The notes beneath the pieces were generated by a model that was not told where the DNA came from, did not search any database, and was given only the letters and a program-made list of their open reading frames with translations. From assembly GCF_003957295.1 (NCBI RefSeq), contig NZ_RQPJ01000002.1, positions 806,001 to 870,000 of the forward strand: DNA of 64,000 bases. Direction: 5' to 3'. Origin of the DNA: Arenibacter aquaticus (GTDB lineage Bacteria > Bacteroidota > Bacteroidia > Flavobacteriales > Flavobacteriaceae). Both the position numbers and the translations under genes were made by a program. Shown piece after piece: positions 1-9,402 of this stretch (position 1 is the stretch's first letter; every line of letters starts with the position of its first letter).

Positions 1-162
1 AATAGGCAAATGACTAGAGTGCTGCTCCAGTGCCCCTATAGGAATTATTACCATATCTGACTTTGTTAGAAAAGTTTCCACCTCAGGAACCGTCATATGT
101 GGTAGATAATTTTTAACCTTACTTTCTTTCCAAAGTGGATTGGTTTGCGCTTTTGCGGACAT
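1..162 (-). CDS. creatininase-family protein, N-terminal fragment cut by window edge
   Basis: A minus-strand reading frame starts at an ATG at 160-162 and stays open for 54 codons to the window edge, so only the N-terminus is visible. Residues 43-54 read IPIGALEQHSSH and then LPI. This matches the metal-binding signature of the creatininase (creatinine amidohydrolase) family, usually GxxEQHGPHLP; here the Gly after the His is Ser. The family hydrolyses small cyclic amides or formamides using divalent metals. The gene lies 55 bp behind the metallo-beta-lactamase-fold gene on the same strand and so appears to be the next member of the same operon. No export signal is visible, so the product may be cytoplasmic. 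Substrate unknown. Confidence 0.7.
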   Translation of the reverse strand, partial: MSAKAQTNPLWKESKVKNYLPHMTVPEVETFLTKSDMVIIPIGALEQHSSHLPI

Positions 163-217
163 ACAAATAATATTTTATAGTACTTATTAGTAAATGTTTC
201 TTGTAAAAATGAGCTAC

Positions 218-1156
218 TTATTCAATCGTTATTGCTTCTAAATGCTTGGGAACAATAACATTGGTATTAGGGGAAACCGCTTTGACCTCCTCTATAAAAG
301 GCTTCACTTTTTTCTCTATGGCCGCTTCCTGGGAATAACCATAGGGTATTCTAAAATTATCCCAATGTGCGGGTATAACCGTCTTTGGGAAACCGGTAAG
401 TGTTAATAACCGCTCCGTGTATTTATAGATCTCCAGTCGTGAAAGGTTAACTCCCGGCAACAGTACATCCGGTCTGAGTCCGGCTACCTCCCTTTCCAAA
501 AAATTCATTGATCCAGCGGTAAGAATCTTATGATCATTAATACGTACCAAAAACATAAGCGAACCTCCTTCAATAAATTCCTTCACTTTCAAAGGTACCT
601 TTAAGGCGTCCGGATCTGTATAAGTTTGTGATTCAAAATAACGTTTATCACCTAAGGCAGAATGAAGAGAGGGAACTATCCGAACCGAAAAATTTTCGAA
701 CTGATAATCTTCACCGCCTTTTACCCTGATCAATTGCTTTTCCGGAACACCATATGCCCTTAAAATTGTGCAACAGGTTTCTGTGGCAATGACCACGGCA
801 CCTGTTTTTTTAGCGATATAGGGGACATCGGCCAAATGATCTAGGTGGGAATGGTGCACCAAAATATAATCGGCTTTTTTAATTACCTTATTTATGGCAA
901 CAGTATCCGGCACATAAATGTCCTCACCATCAAAAATTCTACGAGAATCCCCTATACCGTAAAAACGGGGGCTACCTTTCAATTTAACTCTGGAAATATA
1001 AGGATCGACAAGTATAGTGGTTTGGCCATCTGTCATTTCCCAACCTGCAACACCAAGATAGGTTAGGTTGAGCTCCTGTCCATAACCGTTTTGTATACCT
1101 AGCCATAAGCTAGCTATCAGTAAAACTTTGCAAATTGATCCTTGTATAACCTTCAT
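218..1156 (-). CDS. exported metallo-beta-lactamase-fold hydrolase
   Basis: The 312-residue protein begins with a hydrophobic segment (residues 8-22) that looks like a signal peptide ending near GYGQ. The metal motif HxHxDH is present at residues 102-107 (HSHLDH), with further likely ligands at His165 and His264 (PAHW). The bridging Asp expected near residue 214 is not obvious, because that stretch reads TAGSMNF. The general fold resembles UlaG/L-ascorbate-6-phosphate lactonase-like members that open lactones or cleave esters, but the substrate cannot be named. It is a late gene in the minus-strand unit of amide-bond hydrolases behind the first SusCD pair, suggesting a periplasmic hydrolytic step on the compound imported there. 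Confidence 0.75.
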   Translation of the reverse strand: MKVIQGSICKVLLIASLWLGIQNGYGQELNLTYLGVAGWEMTDGQTTILVDPYISRVKLKGSPRFYGIGDSRRIFDGEDIYVPDTVAINKVIKKADYILVHHSHLDHLADVPYIAKKTGAVVIATETCCTILRAYGVPEKQLIRVKGGEDYQFENFSVRIVPSLHSALGDKRYFESQTYTDPDALKVPLKVKEFIEGGSLMFLVRINDHKILTAGSMNFLEREVAGLRPDVLLPGVNLSRLEIYKYTERLLTLTGFPKTVIPAHWDNFRIPYGYSQEAAIEKKVKPFIEEVKAVSPNTNVIVPKHLEAITIE

Positions 1157-1330
1157 TACAATCTTCTATTTTGTTTTGGCCCTTAACTTCCACAGTCATT
1201 TCTACCTCAACCGTTTGTACTTTGGGCAAGATAGCTACTGGATTAAGCGCAGCAGGAAGTTCTAAATTGATTTCTTGCAATCTTAATTTCGGATCTCAAT
1301 TCTGGTACAGAGCCGATTTACTTCCTTTGT

Positions 1331-3361
1331 TTAATCGTTTTTAGCCTTAAAATCTGCAGCATGCCAAAGCGGTTCGCTCTTATAATAATTTCCATTGGTC
1401 AATACCGAGGAAACCGTTCTTACATTGCTAATATCTTCCAAAGGATTTTTGTCCAATATGGCGATATCTGCCTGCTTCCCTACTTCCAAACTACCGGTTT
1501 CGGCATCCATACCCATTGCTCTTGCAGGAACAATAGTTGCCGTTTGAAGTGTCTCAAATGGCGTTAATTTTCCAAGTTTATGATAGGTTTCCAATTCCAA
1601 ATACAGACTGAAAACAGGTACCACATTATCCGTTCCTGCCATAATGGGGACACCAGCATGAAAGAATTTACCTAGGATCTCCATTGTTTTCTCAGTATTC
1701 TGTTGGTTTAGTTTAGCTCGCTCAGGACTAACCCCAGACCTAAAATACTTCCCTTCAAATAGTTCATAGGCTATTCTAGGTGCATCTGGCTCTATGGTCT
1801 CCAAAGGATCTCCCGCCAAAACATTTCTAGCAACCGTAATAGCAATTGTTGGGTCTAAAGCTGTCTTGTGTTTCAATAAAAAGCGAGTTGCTTTTTCTAT
1901 TTGGGCGTCACTTACCTCATTCTCCAATAAATAATTGCCTTTTAATTCCTTCATATCCTTATCAGGAAATAATACCGACAAAATCCTGGAACTATGACTT
2001 AACATATCCATTCCGCTTTCAATGGCAGGTACTGCGTTACCCACTGGATTGGGAATATGCCCTGTAGTGGTAATACCACGTTTGTGGGCCTCATCAGCTA
2101 ATACCTTAACCACCTCCGGCTCTACGGAAGAATATATTTTTATTTGTTTGTAACCATTCTTGAAATACATATCCACTACTTCCTTGGCCTCTTCCACATT
2201 GGTAGCCCTAATGACCCCATTTCCTTTTATCCCGGCACCATCGGTCATACCTGCCAACAAAATATCGGGCCCCAAAGCCCCATTTTTAGCAATAGCATCC
2301 CTAAAAGCGGTGGCGAACTCCAATTCGTTCCCGTTATCTCTAATAGTAGTTACACCTCCTGCCAAGTAGGACGGAGCCCATTGTACCTGATTGGAATGTG
2401 CGTGCATATCCCATAGTCCTGGAATTAAGGTTTTACCGCTTACATCAATAACTTCTGCATTTTCTGGAATATTGACCGCTGCGCTCTTTCCAATAGTTCT
2501 TATAATTCCATTTTCAATGATCAGGGTCATATCTTTTTGGGTGTTTCCACTTACCCCATCAACTACATCTCCGCCAACCAAAGCTTTTACAGCCGCCTGA
2601 TTGCCTTTAAGGTCCTCAGTGTATTTGTTCAGGGCAGCCATCTGTTCCTCAACATTACCGGCAATAAATAGCGGTTTTGCCTCCTCATACCCCTTCCTGA
2701 TCAACTCCCTAATTTGGGTATTGGCCTTAACAAGGGCTATTAAATTATTGGATTCATCGAGCCATATGGTACGTCCTCCCCAATTAATTCCCTCAACCAC
2801 GTATCTGTTTAAGATTACTTCTTTTCCTTTGATAAGCGCCGTATCCTTTTTCCTGAAGTTGATAGACACTTCTCCCCTAGGCAGGGTTTTGACGCTTCCC
2901 TTGATATCATTGTTAAAATAATAATGGTACAACATCATTTCCATAGCAGCAGGGATGTTACTGTGCAATGGGAAAAAATTGGTCTTTTCGGTTTTTACCA
3001 GGTCATGGTTAAGTTCCCATATGGAAACCTCATCTGCAGCTACCTTTACCTTTAGTTTGTTTACGGTGTCATTGGATGTAATCCGCCTATTTTCATAATA
3101 GGTAGGTGTCAAATCCATTTTAAGATGCATTTCAGCTTCAACTCCGGTTACCCTACCTCTTTCATTTTCTCCTTGAAGCGACTTAACCACTATGGAGTCT
3201 GAATTAGAGGTTATGCTATAGTTTTCCTCCCCAATCAAGGATTGTCTTCTGTAGACCAGGAAGCTACCTTCCTCCTCCATATTTTGCCATTTGGAAGGCG
3301 CGGTTGAACATCCGCATACCAAGGCCAATAATGTTAATTTTAGAATAGATCTTAATTTCAT
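1331..3361 (-). CDS. amidohydrolase-superfamily lipoprotein
   Basis: This 676-residue protein starts with a lipoprotein-type signal with Cys at 16 and 18. Residues about 20-260 form an N-terminal domain I do not recognise. A C-terminal amidohydrolase TIM barrel follows, of the imidazolonepropionase/Xaa-Pro dipeptidase-like type. Visible metal ligands are His320 and His322 (DMHAHS), Lys408 (QIKIYSS, possibly carbamylated), His435 (GHIP), His456 and Asp578 (AGTD). The related lipoprotein at 4611-6611 shares the whole architecture. Known relatives hydrolyse N-acyl amino acids, dipeptides or cyclic amides. It sits 22 bp behind the VCBS-repeat gene, in one operon with SusCD, so a surface or periplasmic role on the imported compound is likely. 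Confidence 0.82.
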   Translation of the reverse strand: MKLRSILKLTLLALVCGCSTAPSKWQNMEEEGSFLVYRRQSLIGEENYSITSNSDSIVVKSLQGENERGRVTGVEAEMHLKMDLTPTYYENRRITSNDTVNKLKVKVAADEVSIWELNHDLVKTEKTNFFPLHSNIPAAMEMMLYHYYFNNDIKGSVKTLPRGEVSINFRKKDTALIKGKEVILNRYVVEGINWGGRTIWLDESNNLIALVKANTQIRELIRKGYEEAKPLFIAGNVEEQMAALNKYTEDLKGNQAAVKALVGGDVVDGVSGNTQKDMTLIIENGIIRTIGKSAAVNIPENAEVIDVSGKTLIPGLWDMHAHSNQVQWAPSYLAGGVTTIRDNGNELEFATAFRDAIAKNGALGPDILLAGMTDGAGIKGNGVIRATNVEEAKEVVDMYFKNGYKQIKIYSSVEPEVVKVLADEAHKRGITTTGHIPNPVGNAVPAIESGMDMLSHSSRILSVLFPDKDMKELKGNYLLENEVSDAQIEKATRFLLKHKTALDPTIAITVARNVLAGDPLETIEPDAPRIAYELFEGKYFRSGVSPERAKLNQQNTEKTMEILGKFFHAGVPIMAGTDNVVPVFSLYLELETYHKLGKLTPFETLQTATIVPARAMGMDAETGSLEVGKQADIAILDKNPLEDISNVRTVSSVLTNGNYYKSEPLWHAADFKAKND

Positions 3362-3383
3362 GGTAAATAATTATTTGGAATTA

Positions 3384-4526
3384 TTAGTTGCCTTTTTTCT
3401 TTTGATTAAAATAATATTGGTTCAATTCATCGGAATTACTTTCAATAATATCCAGTCTCCCGTCACCATTTAGGTCTGACGTTAAAATATCGTAGGTGTT
3501 AAAATTTTCCTCGTTTAACTTTATGGACTCCCACCTTTTGCCTTTACCCTTGTTCATAAAGACCATGTTGGGCTGATTATAGTTGCCGATCACTATGTCT
3601 AGATTACCATCCAAATCCATATCTCCCAGGTTCACGGCAAAGGAGTTGCCATTTAAGGCATCATAAACCACACGCTTGGTATACTTAAGTTTTTTATCCC
3701 CAAAATAAATAACGTTTGGAGCTCCAATATTGGCTGTGATAATATCTAAATAACCATCATTGTTTAAATCGGCTATGGCTACAGACCTAGTGCTGTCCTT
3801 ACCGGTTCCAAAGCCAATTTTTGTATTAAAATTTAAGTTGCCGTCATTAAGATAAATGGCATTTTGCTCCCCATCCGGTGTCTTGTTCCGCTCACTTTCC
3901 CTGTTGGCCAACACCAAATCCATATGACCGTCACTATTTATATCTGCCACCTCAACATCAATAGTAGAATCGTTTTTTGTCCCAAAACCTATGGAAGGGG
4001 CAAAATTCCCCTTACCATCGTTTAGGCATATTTCATTTTCCCGCCCTCTATTGGTAATCAAGATATCGGCATCGCCATCTTGATCAATATCGGCAACAAC
4101 AATATTTCGTGTAGGGGCGTATGCTATACCATAGCGGGGACCTTTGGTAAAATTCCCTTTACCATCATTGATAAAAATATAATTAGGAGCCATATCGTTG
4201 CCAACGGCTATATCCAAGTCACCATCATTGTCAAAATCGGCCAATTCTGTAGAATAACTGGTTTCGCTTTCATCGCCCAAAAGTTTTGCAACCGTAAATA
4301 TTCCACGCCCATTATTTATAAAAATTCTATTCTGGCCGGGCCAATGTCTACCGTTGGCAACAACCAAGTCTATATCGCCATCTTTATCTATATCTCCCGC
4401 ACCTATGGACGCAGTTCTTTCTTTGAGTATCCCTAGTATAAGTCGCCCACTGGATTTAAATTCCATTGTTTGGGAATACATAGAAATCATACAACTTGAG
4501 AAAAAGGAAAGAATAATATATTTCAT
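3384..4526 (-). CDS. VCBS/FG-GAP repeat beta-propeller protein
   Basis: The 380-residue protein has a short hydrophobic N-terminus (residues 1-18) that can act as a signal peptide. It then shows about seven repeats of 45-60 residues, each with a calcium-loop pattern such as DIDKDGDIDL, DFDNDGDLDI, DIDQDGDADI, DINSDGHMDL, DLNNDGYLDI, DMDLDGNLDI and DLNGDGRLDI. This is the VCBS/FG-GAP (integrin-like) repeat, which folds as a seven-bladed beta-propeller. No catalytic motif is visible, so a binding or scaffold role outside the cytoplasm is the cautious reading. It lies between two paralogous amidohydrolase lipoproteins in the SusCD unit and may present ligand to them. That partnership is inferred only from gene order. 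Confidence 0.82.
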   Translation of the reverse strand: MKYIILSFFSSCMISMYSQTMEFKSSGRLILGILKERTASIGAGDIDKDGDIDLVVANGRHWPGQNRIFINNGRGIFTVAKLLGDESETSYSTELADFDNDGDLDIAVGNDMAPNYIFINDGKGNFTKGPRYGIAYAPTRNIVVADIDQDGDADILITNRGRENEICLNDGKGNFAPSIGFGTKNDSTIDVEVADINSDGHMDLVLANRESERNKTPDGEQNAIYLNDGNLNFNTKIGFGTGKDSTRSVAIADLNNDGYLDIITANIGAPNVIYFGDKKLKYTKRVVYDALNGNSFAVNLGDMDLDGNLDIVIGNYNQPNMVFMNKGKGKRWESIKLNEENFNTYDILTSDLNGDGRLDIIESNSDELNQYYFNQKKKGN

Positions 4527-4610
4527 GTTTTTTAATGTTAGTTCGTTTACCGCTCTATGCCTATAAGTAGCGTTTTACTTATTTGTAGACATATAATGAC
4601 TGTTTATTTT

Positions 4611-6611
4611 TTATTTAAAGTGTTCTATTCCTCTAGATCTATACAACTCATCGGCGTAGAACAGCTTACCGTCTTTCATGGTCCATTCTACTCGGCGTAT
4701 ATCACTTATATTGTTTACTGGATTACCGTCTACCAAAACCAGGTCTGCCCCTTTTCCCACAGCTATGGAACCGTATAAATCTTCCACTCCTGTTATTTGG
4801 GCCGATTTTATAGTTGCCAATTTTAATACCTCATGCGCAGGAATACCTGCCTCTACATATAGTTCCAGTTCTCGATGGTATAAAAATCCGGGAAGTCCGT
4901 CCGTACCAGGAACAATGGCTACACCTTTTTGGAACAAATCATAAATTACGGCCAACATTTTATCATAGCTGGCCTTATATCTCTTCAGTTTTTCGCCTTC
5001 GTTGGGCATGCCCCCTGCGTAAAAGCTACGCTGGTAGATTATAGGAAACCTATTTGCAACTGTGCTATAGGTAGGACTTGGTTTTCCTTTCTGAGCAAGA
5101 AACTTGTTTTCAAAAATGGCAGCCGTTGGGTCTATAAGGATATTTTTGTTACGGAGCAGCTCTATAAAATCTACATACTCCTTAGCGTTAAGATCAAGGT
5201 CGGCACCGTATTGCGCAGGCATGGTAAAACGCAATGGCGTCCTGGTATCTATGGTATCCGATAGGAAATTAAGGAACAACATGTTAATATGCTGAATTTC
5301 ATTATACCCTTGATTTATGGCTTGCTTGGCATCCATGAAGGCCGGAATATGACCACTTACCCGCATTCCAAGTTCATGTGCCTTTTTTGTTAATGGTGCC
5401 ACCCATTCCGGTTTAATGGAACTGTATAATTTTATCTGCTGATACCCTAAACGTTTATAGTCTTGGATCTCGGCCAGTCCTTCCTCCAGGCTCTCAATTA
5501 CATTGCGTTGATTGGCAAAGGGTCCCGGGCCATCTATTATACCACCGAAGGTTACAATATGCGGGCCAAGGATATCATTACTTTCAAACTGTTCGGCCAA
5601 TCCTTTTAAATGCTTATTGTTAGCCAGGTCGCGCACTGCCGTAACACCGCCAGCAAGGTGCAGCATTCCCCTAAATTTATCATTGTGGGTATGCATATCA
5701 AACATACCCGGCATAAGTGTTTTACCCGTTCCATCTATCAATGTGGCATCCTTGTCCAACACTATTTCTCCAGTGCTGTGAATGGCCTTGATCAATTTCC
5801 TTTCTACAAGAACATCCTGATTGTAAAGCAGTGATCCAGATTCTGTAAATACATTCACATTCTTAATCACAACCTTATCCACATTATGGGTTAGCGTTTT
5901 GGCAATCGCAATCAGGCTTTCATCTTCAATACCGTCCTGTATACCTTTCATCTCCTGACGTATAGGACTAAAATCGGTTCTAATTATATGCAGGTTGCCC
6001 GATATTTTAGCTATCATCTCATCGCCCAGCATCCATATATAAACAGGGTTTAGATCCAGGCCTTTTATGGACAAAAGTTCTACCGATGTACCATTGGAGA
6101 GTTCCAAGGGAATTTTGTTTATTAATTCGGCCTCGCCTTTGGGATACAATGCCACTTTCCCGGTTTCGGATTTTAGAGCCAGTTGGGCCAGAATTTCATA
6201 GACTGCCGGTGAGCCATCAAAACGAAAATAAAGTTTATCCCCATTGAAGTCGCCCGTAGAAGTGCCCATCAAGTTCTGAGTTACGGCCGTGCCTGCATTG
6301 CTCGAAAAATTTTCCTCAATGGAAACCTTGGAATAATTGATCCCTTTTACGGTTTGGGCCACTATAAAATTATCATCGTTAAGGGAGATGACTTCTTTGT
6401 ATTCCGGGCCTCGGCCTCTATCGGTGTAAGTGTAATAAAACTCAAAGCCATTATCCTTAGTCCTCCATTTTTCATAGGTCCCGGCCAGACTTTCCCGAAA
6501 CACCACATCGTAAACAGTTTTTTCCGGACCGTTACCATCTAACATATCCAGTTCCTTACAACTGGCCATTAAACCGATTGAGGAAAGAAGTATAAGGATA
6601 GCGTATTTCAT
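4611..6611 (-). CDS. amidohydrolase-superfamily lipoprotein (paralogue)
   Basis: This 666-residue lipoprotein (lipobox LMASC near residue 18) is a clear paralogue of the protein at 1331-3361. An unrecognised N-terminal domain of roughly 240 residues precedes an amidohydrolase barrel. The metal sites read DMHTHND, QIKLYSS (Lys, possibly carbamylated), SGHIPAF, IQHINML and PGTDG, all in the expected order. It lies 58 bp after the M19 dipeptidase-like gene. Two diverged copies in one operon suggest two related substrates or successive bonds in one compound. Relatives include Xaa-Pro dipeptidases and N-acyl amino acid hydrolases, but the exact bond attacked cannot be read from the sequence. Confidence 0.82.
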   Translation of the reverse strand: MKYAILILLSSIGLMASCKELDMLDGNGPEKTVYDVVFRESLAGTYEKWRTKDNGFEFYYTYTDRGRGPEYKEVISLNDDNFIVAQTVKGINYSKVSIEENFSSNAGTAVTQNLMGTSTGDFNGDKLYFRFDGSPAVYEILAQLALKSETGKVALYPKGEAELINKIPLELSNGTSVELLSIKGLDLNPVYIWMLGDEMIAKISGNLHIIRTDFSPIRQEMKGIQDGIEDESLIAIAKTLTHNVDKVVIKNVNVFTESGSLLYNQDVLVERKLIKAIHSTGEIVLDKDATLIDGTGKTLMPGMFDMHTHNDKFRGMLHLAGGVTAVRDLANNKHLKGLAEQFESNDILGPHIVTFGGIIDGPGPFANQRNVIESLEEGLAEIQDYKRLGYQQIKLYSSIKPEWVAPLTKKAHELGMRVSGHIPAFMDAKQAINQGYNEIQHINMLFLNFLSDTIDTRTPLRFTMPAQYGADLDLNAKEYVDFIELLRNKNILIDPTAAIFENKFLAQKGKPSPTYSTVANRFPIIYQRSFYAGGMPNEGEKLKRYKASYDKMLAVIYDLFQKGVAIVPGTDGLPGFLYHRELELYVEAGIPAHEVLKLATIKSAQITGVEDLYGSIAVGKGADLVLVDGNPVNNISDIRRVEWTMKDGKLFYADELYRSRGIEHFK

Positions 6612-6669
6612 AAATAAGGATAATAGGGCAATGAGATTGATATAATTTTTAAAGCGTTATAGCAGTTTA

Positions 6670-7818
6670 TTAGGGTTTTAGGGTCTCACTATAGAAGCGA
6701 AGCCAATTTTGACCCAATATTTTTTCAATATCACCAGTACTATAGCCTCTTTTGTCCAATAGTCTGGCAACGTGACGAAAACGATCCGGGGTATCCAGTT
6801 CAGGAATCCACGGTGGCCACTGAACCTTATAGGAAGGTTTAAAACGTGTAAGTCGCGGCACATACCAGTTTTCACGGGTTGCCCCGGTTGCTTCCAATCC
6901 TTGTATGGCAAAGTCGGACGCCAATCCTACATGGTCTATGCCACCAACCTTAACAGCATGATCTATATGATCAACATATGTTTCAAGGGTGGTTTCTATT
7001 CCTAGCTTCGGCCCAATCATATAGCCCAGACAAATAATACCCATTATACCACCCTTATCGGCCATGGCACGGATCTGTTCATCGGTTTTTGCACGGGGAT
7101 GGTTCCTGTGCAAGGCTTCGCACATAGAGTGATTTATGGAAACAGGGGATTTACTATGTGCAATGCCCTCATTGGTAGTTTGTTCACCACAATGGGATAA
7201 GTCTATTATAATTCCCAACTCGTTCATACGATCAACCACCTCAAGACCAAAATCTGATAAGCCACAATTTGTTCTTTCTGTACTTCCGTCACCCAATAAA
7301 TTGCGTTCATTATAGGTTAATTGCATCCAGCGCATTCCCGACTCATAAAGAGTGTCCAAATTTTCTATGGATTTTCCCACCATGGTAGCATTCTGGAAAC
7401 CCAACATAACGGCAGCCTTGTCTTCTTTCTTGGCCTGGATATAATCTTGACTACTGGTAGCAAGTATAAGTTGGTCTGGGTTCTCCTTAATAATCTCTTG
7501 CCATGCCTTAAGGTTTCTAAGTCCTTTGGCCAAATCCCCGGAGTCTACAGAAACATTGAAGCCTGTGTAGCCGGACTGGGCCAGGGCTTTGAAAGATTCC
7601 TCATTCCAGTTACGTCCAATGATAAGTCCGTCGTTAACTATGGCCTTGCTATAGAGTTCATCAATTTTATCATTTTGAAGATGGGAAAGTAATGCTGTGG
7701 ATTTATCGGAATTGGAATCGATGGTTTCCATTATTGATGAAAGTGCTTGTAGGGATTGCCCAGGTAAAAGGGCCCCTAGCGATAGAATTTTAACTAAATT
7801 TCTCCGATTTGATATCAT
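6670..7818 (-). CDS. M19 (membrane dipeptidase-like) hydrolase with altered metal site
   Basis: The 382-residue protein opens with an RR-containing, Tat-like hydrophobic leader. The body fits peptidase family M19: DLSHCGEQT (His209), SINHSMCEALHRNHPR (His230) and HVGLASDF (Asp302). However, the family's first HxD metal pair is absent, since that position reads VNDGLIIGRNWN at 61-72. The bridging Glu is Gln142 (GFQNA). I recall an M19 subgroup with a similar DGLI..NW and WQN pattern, so this is likely a subfamily trait rather than decay. The metal centre and substrate should therefore not be assumed to match classical dipeptidases. It is the first gene after SusD in this unit, 168 bp downstream, and is probably exported. 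Confidence 0.78.
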   Translation of the reverse strand: MISNRRNLVKILSLGALLPGQSLQALSSIMETIDSNSDKSTALLSHLQNDKIDELYSKAIVNDGLIIGRNWNEESFKALAQSGYTGFNVSVDSGDLAKGLRNLKAWQEIIKENPDQLILATSSQDYIQAKKEDKAAVMLGFQNATMVGKSIENLDTLYESGMRWMQLTYNERNLLGDGSTERTNCGLSDFGLEVVDRMNELGIIIDLSHCGEQTTNEGIAHSKSPVSINHSMCEALHRNHPRAKTDEQIRAMADKGGIMGIICLGYMIGPKLGIETTLETYVDHIDHAVKVGGIDHVGLASDFAIQGLEATGATRENWYVPRLTRFKPSYKVQWPPWIPELDTPDRFRHVARLLDKRGYSTGDIEKILGQNWLRFYSETLKP

Positions 7819-7986
7819 AGTAATCCATTATAATTGAAATTATATGCTGTGTTGAAATAGCACACCCCAAGCCTATATGATTGTACAAATCAAGGCTTAT
7901 TATGCTTAATAATCCCTGTACACACATTGGGACCGCAGCATGGCTTTCCCAATGTGTATAACAAGAATTTTACCGTTGACTAAAGG

Positions 7987-9387
7987 TTAATAACCTGGGT
8001 TTTGTGTAATATTCGGATTAACATCTGTCTCATCCTGTGGTATTGGCAAGATATTGGTTTCATCACCATAAGGTATAAAGCATATGCTTGCGGTACACTC
8101 ATTTCTAACAATATCTTCCTTTCTTCTCATCAGGTCCCAAAGTCTGTGCCCTTCAAAACATAGCTCCAACCTTCTTTCCTGCATAATTTCATCTATAAGC
8201 GATTCTCCGGAAACCGTAACACTTATTGCAGTTGGGAGTGCTCTCTGGCGAACCATATCCAAGTCTTCCTGAGCTCCTGAAATATTGGTTCCTATTTCCG
8301 CTCTGGCTTCGGCCCTAATCAAATACACTTCTGCCAAACGCATCACCTTTGTATTATTGTAGCCCAAAACATTAGGATACTTATCTACCCTATAAGGAGC
8401 ATAATCGCCAGCTAAAAGAGGATCTTCCTTAAAAACTTGCAATCTGGCATCCCCATCATCGTACAAGGATACCACATCATTGGATGGCAAGTAATCACCA
8501 TAGCCTTCTACCACATACATTGCAGATATACTGTTTCCCCCTTGGTTATCAGACTCGGTCATCGATATTTCAAATATGGATTCTGAGTTGTTATCCTGTG
8601 TCCATAGCGTTAAATAATCGGCATTGTCCACTAAGTCATAACCTGCCTCAATAACGTCGGTAGCCATAGCTTCGGCATTTGCCCAATCTTCCTTGTACAA
8701 GTAAACTCTGGACAACAATGCCTTTACCGATGTAGCGGATAAGGTGTTGGAGTTTCCGCTTCTAGACGTATCGTCCATAAGGGAAATGGCCGTGGTCATA
8801 TCAGAAATTATTTGATCATACACTTCTTTAACCGTATTTCTTTCAGGCTCCAAGGTAGGGTCGAATTCAAGAATTAACGGCACTCCTAAATGACTTGCAT
8901 CAGCAGTGTAAGTATAATGTTGTGCAAACAACTTTACCAAATCAAAATAAACCAAACCTCTTAAAGCATAGGCTTCACCTAAAATATGGTCTTTTTTATC
9001 CTGTGATGTAGCAGTTACCTCTATATCTGAATTGATAATATTATTCAGTGCGTTATTGGCAAAATAAAGTCCTGTCCATAAAGCACTTGCTTGGCTGTCC
9101 GATACACTTTGTACGTGTTGTGCATAATCTACAATCCTATTGGCTTGTTCATTCTGCTTTACGTCATCGGCCAAAACGTCCGGGATCAAAAACATATACC
9201 TACCATAGTAATATGCTCCTGAAATCTCGTTATATACCCCGGTGATAGAGGTCTCTAGATCTTCTAAGTTTGTTATAGCTTCCTCATCAGAAACTGCATT
9301 CTCAGGGCTAATGTCTAAAAATGATTCTGAGCATGACATGAAAAGCCCTATCAGTATCAATAATATTATTTTATTATAATTTTTCAT
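7987..9387 (-). CDS. SusD/RagB-family outer-membrane lipoprotein
   Basis: The 466-residue lipoprotein has its lipobox at LFMSC (about residue 19) followed by SESFLDISPEN, typical of SusD proteins. TPR-like helices and a C-terminal EVYLIRAEARAE...MQERRLELCFEGHRLWDLMRR region are also typical of the SusD/RagB family. The family forms a lid over the SusC channel and binds ligand at the cell surface. Its gene starts 15 bp after the SusC gene ends. The neighbours encode amide hydrolases rather than glycan enzymes, so the ligand may be a peptide or other nitrogen compound. Transport-partner assignment is strong; ligand assignment is inference. Confidence 0.92.
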   Translation of the reverse strand: MKNYNKIILLILIGLFMSCSESFLDISPENAVSDEEAITNLEDLETSITGVYNEISGAYYYGRYMFLIPDVLADDVKQNEQANRIVDYAQHVQSVSDSQASALWTGLYFANNALNNIINSDIEVTATSQDKKDHILGEAYALRGLVYFDLVKLFAQHYTYTADASHLGVPLILEFDPTLEPERNTVKEVYDQIISDMTTAISLMDDTSRSGNSNTLSATSVKALLSRVYLYKEDWANAEAMATDVIEAGYDLVDNADYLTLWTQDNNSESIFEISMTESDNQGGNSISAMYVVEGYGDYLPSNDVVSLYDDGDARLQVFKEDPLLAGDYAPYRVDKYPNVLGYNNTKVMRLAEVYLIRAEARAEIGTNISGAQEDLDMVRQRALPTAISVTVSGESLIDEIMQERRLELCFEGHRLWDLMRRKEDIVRNECTASICFIPYGDETNILPIPQDETDVNPNITQNPGY

Positions 9388-9402
9388 AAGTCTTTTTTTT
9401 AT

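Noticed and set aside
6670-7818. Calling the M19 gene a decayed pseudogene because metal ligands are missing
   Set aside because: The frame is intact, the remaining ligands are kept, and the replaced positions resemble an M19 subgroup pattern I recall, so it is more likely a functional variant.
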